Part shown: in pieces, positions 6,747-9,128 of the stretch
Layout: the number at the start of each line of letters is the position of its first letter
Numbering within the stretch: position 1 is the first letter of the stretch
Assembly: GCA_031275535.1 (NCBI GenBank)
Contig: JAISOR010000135.1
Coordinates: 1 to 9,128 of the forward strand
Source: Treponema sp.
GTDB taxonomy: Bacteria > Spirochaetota > Spirochaetia > Treponematales > Breznakiellaceae
Length of the DNA stretch: 9,128 bases
Reading direction: 5' to 3'
The notes under the pieces: generated by a model
Databases searched by the model: none
Told to the model about the DNA's origin: nothing
The model's input: the letters and a program-made list of their open reading frames with translations, nothing else
Translations under genes and position numbers: made by a program

Positions 6747-8033
6747 TCATGGCCTTAGCAACGCATCCCATTGCCGGGCCAATTCATTCATTGCGGTCTT
6801 TGCGTCTTTTTTACCGCTTATCACGGCGCTTACCTCCATGGCAAGCCCGTTGTCCATCTCGTTCCAGGCGGCTACCGTAGGACGGCTGCGGGCAGAGGCA
6901 AGGGCTTCGATAAAGGGGGCAAAATCCGCCTTTTTTACAATATCATTATTAAGGGCCGCCTTGTTTACCGGAATTTGTCCACACTTCGCCATCTCAGTTT
7001 GGGCAAATTCACCGGTCATGAATTGCATAAACCTCCATGCCGCTTCCTTGTGGGCGGAATTAAACATCGAAATATCCTCTCCGCCTAATACTGAGTGGGA
7101 ACCTCCTTTTCCGGCGGGCATAGGCGCCGTGGCATACTCGAAATTCGGGTAGGCCCCGGCCAGTTCCGCAATTTTCCAAGGACCCTCCAGAATCATCATA
7201 TAGCGGCCGGTTCCAAAGCCGTCGGTCATGGGGATATCTCCGCTATTCCACCCGGTTATGGCGCCCTGGGCATATAAGCCGGCCAGGGTTTCTATGGCCG
7301 CTATTGACTGGGCGCTGTTAATATAACCTGTGGCGCTCGTCTGTTCCGGATTGGTTAATTCTCCGCCGAAGCTCCAGATAAAGGGGCATAGATTCCAGCC
7401 GGAGAGGGCCGGTTCGTTATAACCCCATACCTGCTGACCCGCTGCATTTTTACCGGCTAGTTTTTTCGCGGTGGAAATAAATTCTTCCATGGTGGCGGGG
7501 GGGAAGATATTGGCGGCGGCAAAGGCCTGGGCATTATAGAACAGAATCTTCGTATTCGTGTTTAGCGCAAGACCATAATAATGTCCGCCGATTCTTGCCG
7601 TGGACATTGCGCTTTCCAGAAGGTTTCCGGCGGTGGATGTAAAGTCCGCCACCTCCGTATCAAGGGGCATCAAAATATTCATGGCGTGAAATTCCGGGAT
7701 CCAGGCAGAGTCGAGCCTTGCCACGTCGGGCAGGGTTTTACTCTGTGCGCTGATGAGGATCTTATCGTGCAGATTGGCCCACTCGTGGGATACCGCATTG
7801 ACCGTGATCCCCGGATTTTCTTTCTCGAATTGAGGTATCAATACCGTAACCAGGGTGTCGTTTTCCGGGGATTGTGCGCTATAGTGATGCCAAAATTGCA
7901 GGACGATCTCCTCCTGTCTGGCCTGACCGGCATGCCGCTGGCTTTCCGTATTCCTGGATGAACAGGTGGAAAAAACTATTCCGATAAAACACATGCCTAA
8001 AGCAAAGCTCTGTAATCTTAAATTCTTTGTCAT
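6747..8033 (-). CDS. ABC carbohydrate transporter solute-binding lipoprotein (family 1, MalE-like)
   Basis: This is the extracytoplasmic receptor that delivers sugar to the two permeases. It has 428 residues. The N-terminus MTKNLRLQSFALGMCFIGIV followed by FSTC looks like a lipoprotein signal. Cys24 is the likely lipidated residue, with a relaxed lipobox as found in spirochaetes. The mature protein starts with a short polar linker, then EIVLQFWHHYS, the first beta-strand typical of this family. Later family features are PDVARLDSAWIPEF, the GRYMMILEGPWKI segment, and APMPAGKGGSHSVLGGEDISMF followed by KEAAWRFMQFMTG. GGAG lies 7 nt before the start. Placement after a GH13 enzyme suggests maltodextrin or a related alpha-glucan as ligand, but sequence alone does not fix the ligand. 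Confidence 0.92.
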   Translation of the reverse strand: MTKNLRLQSFALGMCFIGIVFSTCSSRNTESQRHAGQARQEEIVLQFWHHYSAQSPENDTLVTVLIPQFEKENPGITVNAVSHEWANLHDKILISAQSKTLPDVARLDSAWIPEFHAMNILMPLDTEVADFTSTAGNLLESAMSTARIGGHYYGLALNTNTKILFYNAQAFAAANIFPPATMEEFISTAKKLAGKNAAGQQVWGYNEPALSGWNLCPFIWSFGGELTNPEQTSATGYINSAQSIAAIETLAGLYAQGAITGWNSGDIPMTDGFGTGRYMMILEGPWKIAELAGAYPNFEYATAPMPAGKGGSHSVLGGEDISMFNSAHKEAAWRFMQFMTGEFAQTEMAKCGQIPVNKAALNNDIVKKADFAPFIEALASARSRPTVAAWNEMDNGLAMEVSAVISGKKDAKTAMNELARQWDALLRP

Positions 8034-8054
8034 AGTGTATCTCCATACATATAA

Positions 8055-8064
8055 ATAACGTTAT
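8055..8064. promoter_or_regulatory. AT-rich palindrome ATAACGTTAT at the enzyme/binding-protein junction
   Basis: A perfect 10-bp palindrome overlaps the TAA stop of the GH13 gene and lies 21 bp before the binding-protein ATG. The AACGTT centre is similar to the CG-centred operators of LacI-family sugar regulators, but it is short and no second copy was found. It may equally be part of an internal promoter or chance. Confidence 0.2.
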
Positions 8065-9128
8065 AAGCCTGCCGCCGCAGCCGGGGCAGGCTCAAATATC
8101 ATAACGCCGCATTCCGGGATCTCGAGATTAAGTACCCCCGTATATGTCAGCAGATCGATATTATAAAAAAGATGGTTCTGGGTTATAGGCCGGGGTTCAC
8201 AGGTAATACCGGATATAAGATCCGTATACCGTCTGTTTTCCATTACCGGCAGGGAAACATGTCGCCGCTCCCCGGCATTCAGAACCGTATAGATAAAGGA
8301 GCCCCCGTCTATCCAGCGTATAAACCCGTATACATCGCCTTCGCAAAGATTGGTACAAAACTTACCTTCCCGTACCGCAGGCTGGTTTTTTCGGATAAAA
8401 ATTAGTTTCTTGTACCAGGCCAATAGATCGGCGTCTTGTTCCCCATCCCAAACCATGCAGCGGCGGCAGTCGGGATCGTTTGCACCGGCGATCCCCGCTT
8501 CATCACCATAAAAAATCGCGGGACTGCCGGGGAACATTATTTGAAACGCAGCCGCTAGTTTTAGTTTTTGTGTGTTACCGTCGCAGTCCTGGAGAAAACG
8601 GGGCGTATCGTGGCTGTCTAATAGATTGTAAAGGAAATGGTTTGTGGAAACATGGTATTTCGCCAATATTGAGTTTAGCCGCCCGTCCAGTTTTTCGGCG
8701 TTGATCTCTTTCTTTGCGACAAAGTCCAAAACGGCGTCCCTAAACTGGTAGCTCATTACGGTATCCATGGTACTCCCATCCAGCAACCGGGAGGCATCGC
8801 CCCAGGTTTCCCCCAGTAATAAAATATTGGGGTATTTCTGTTTTAATTCCATCCTTGCTAGTCGCCAGAGGTTCACATCAACCTCGTCCGCCACATCAAG
8901 CCGCCATCCGTCTATACCGGCGGCATCAACCCAATGGGACATGACCTTTAAAACAAAGGAGCGGACCTCCGGACTTGATGTATTCAGCTTGGGCATCCAT
9001 TTGAAGTCCCCTACACATTCATAGCAATCGGCGGATATTTCTACGGGAAACCTTTTAATATAAAACCAATCCTTATATTTAGAGGCTTCCTGTTTTGCAA
9101 GTAAATCTTCAAAGGGGGCGAAATGTAC
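8061..9128 (-). CDS. GH13 alpha-amylase-family enzyme, neopullulanase/cyclomaltodextrinase type (partial, N-terminus outside window)
   Basis: This enzyme hydrolyses alpha-glucans, probably maltodextrins or cyclodextrins. In the window are 355 residues, open to the right edge; the family usually has about 580-600, so the N-terminal domain and the start of the barrel are outside. In fragment numbering: MPKLN at 45-49 (region V, the mark of the neopullulanase/maltogenic amylase subfamily); GWRLDVADEV with Arg76 and nucleophile Asp78; LLGETW with acid/base Glu107; LLDSHDTPRF with Asp174. All three catalytic acids are present. A C-terminal beta-sandwich region follows, ending in a low-complexity PAPAAAAGL tail. 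The ATG at 8996 is only the Met of MPKLN and not the gene start: the frame continues upstream through residues such as KDWFYIKRFPVE that match the family. It is the first gene visible in the uptake operon, with 27 bp between its stop and the binding-protein gene. Confidence 0.92.
   Translation of the reverse strand, partial: VHFAPFEDLLAKQEASKYKDWFYIKRFPVEISADCYECVGDFKWMPKLNTSSPEVRSFVLKVMSHWVDAAGIDGWRLDVADEVDVNLWRLARMELKQKYPNILLLGETWGDASRLLDGSTMDTVMSYQFRDAVLDFVAKKEINAEKLDGRLNSILAKYHVSTNHFLYNLLDSHDTPRFLQDCDGNTQKLKLAAAFQIMFPGSPAIFYGDEAGIAGANDPDCRRCMVWDGEQDADLLAWYKKLIFIRKNQPAVREGKFCTNLCEGDVYGFIRWIDGGSFIYTVLNAGERRHVSLPVMENRRYTDLISGITCEPRPITQNHLFYNIDLLTYTGVLNLEIPECGVMIFEPAPAAAAGL
8066..8092 (-). 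promoter_or_regulatory. Stem-loop in the 3' end of the GH13 gene
   Basis: AGCCTGCC (8066-8073) and GGCAGGCT (8085-8092) form a perfect 8-bp stem. An inner CCG/CGG pair narrows the loop to GCTG. It lies in the last codons of the enzyme (low-complexity APAAAAGL) and is followed on the minus strand by AT-rich DNA without a real T run. It may act as a partial terminator or processing block, giving different mRNA levels for the enzyme and the transporter. Confidence 0.4.

Noticed and set aside
6580..7152. 190-codon plus-strand frame
   Set aside because: Overlaps the binding protein and permease on the other strand, with no family resemblance.
8061..8996. The GH13 gene starting at 8996
   Set aside because: That Met belongs to the conserved MPKLN motif inside the barrel; the frame is open to the window edge with family-like sequence.

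Overview
The window holds two unrelated gene blocks that converge near position 4950. The organism is a diderm bacterium, because it has a TolC-type outer-membrane channel. The solute-binding protein carries a relaxed lipobox rather than a classical periplasmic signal peptide, the ABC permeases are of the short type, and some intergenic DNA is rich in inverted repeats. Together these suggest a spirochaete of the Treponema kind, perhaps one of the higher-GC gut treponemes. This is an inference from gene style and not a proven assignment.

Left block (1-4947): a tripartite RND efflux system split over two divergent transcription units. On the minus strand are a membrane-fusion protein (3201 to 2089) and an RND inner-membrane pump (2092 running off the left edge), joined by an ATGA stop/start overlap. 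On the plus strand is a TolC-family outer-membrane factor (3490-4947). Together they would form one envelope-spanning exporter. The 288-bp divergent spacer is the most unusual part of the window. It has back-to-back candidate promoters, a 14-bp hairpin, and a ~110-bp element bounded by 18-19-nt inverted repeats with nested hairpins. Both structures would lie in the 5' leader of the pump mRNA.

Right block (9128 down to 4963, all minus strand): a carbohydrate uptake and breakdown operon. The order is a GH13 neopullulanase/cyclomaltodextrinase-type enzyme (N-terminus beyond the right edge), a lipoprotein solute-binding protein, and two MalF/MalG-like CUT1 permeases that overlap by ATGA. No ABC ATPase is encoded here, so the transporter probably uses a shared MsiK/MalK-type ATPase from elsewhere. 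The enzyme suggests that maltodextrins or related alpha-glucans are the substrate. Two of the intercistronic junctions carry stem-loops, one of them directly against the Shine-Dalgarno sequence of the first permease.

The efflux genes look clearly richer in G+C than the permease genes, judged by hand counts on sample lines. I saw no tRNA, rRNA, CRISPR array, insertion sequence or phage gene. The remaining long open frames overlap real genes on the other strand or in other frames and look like shadows.
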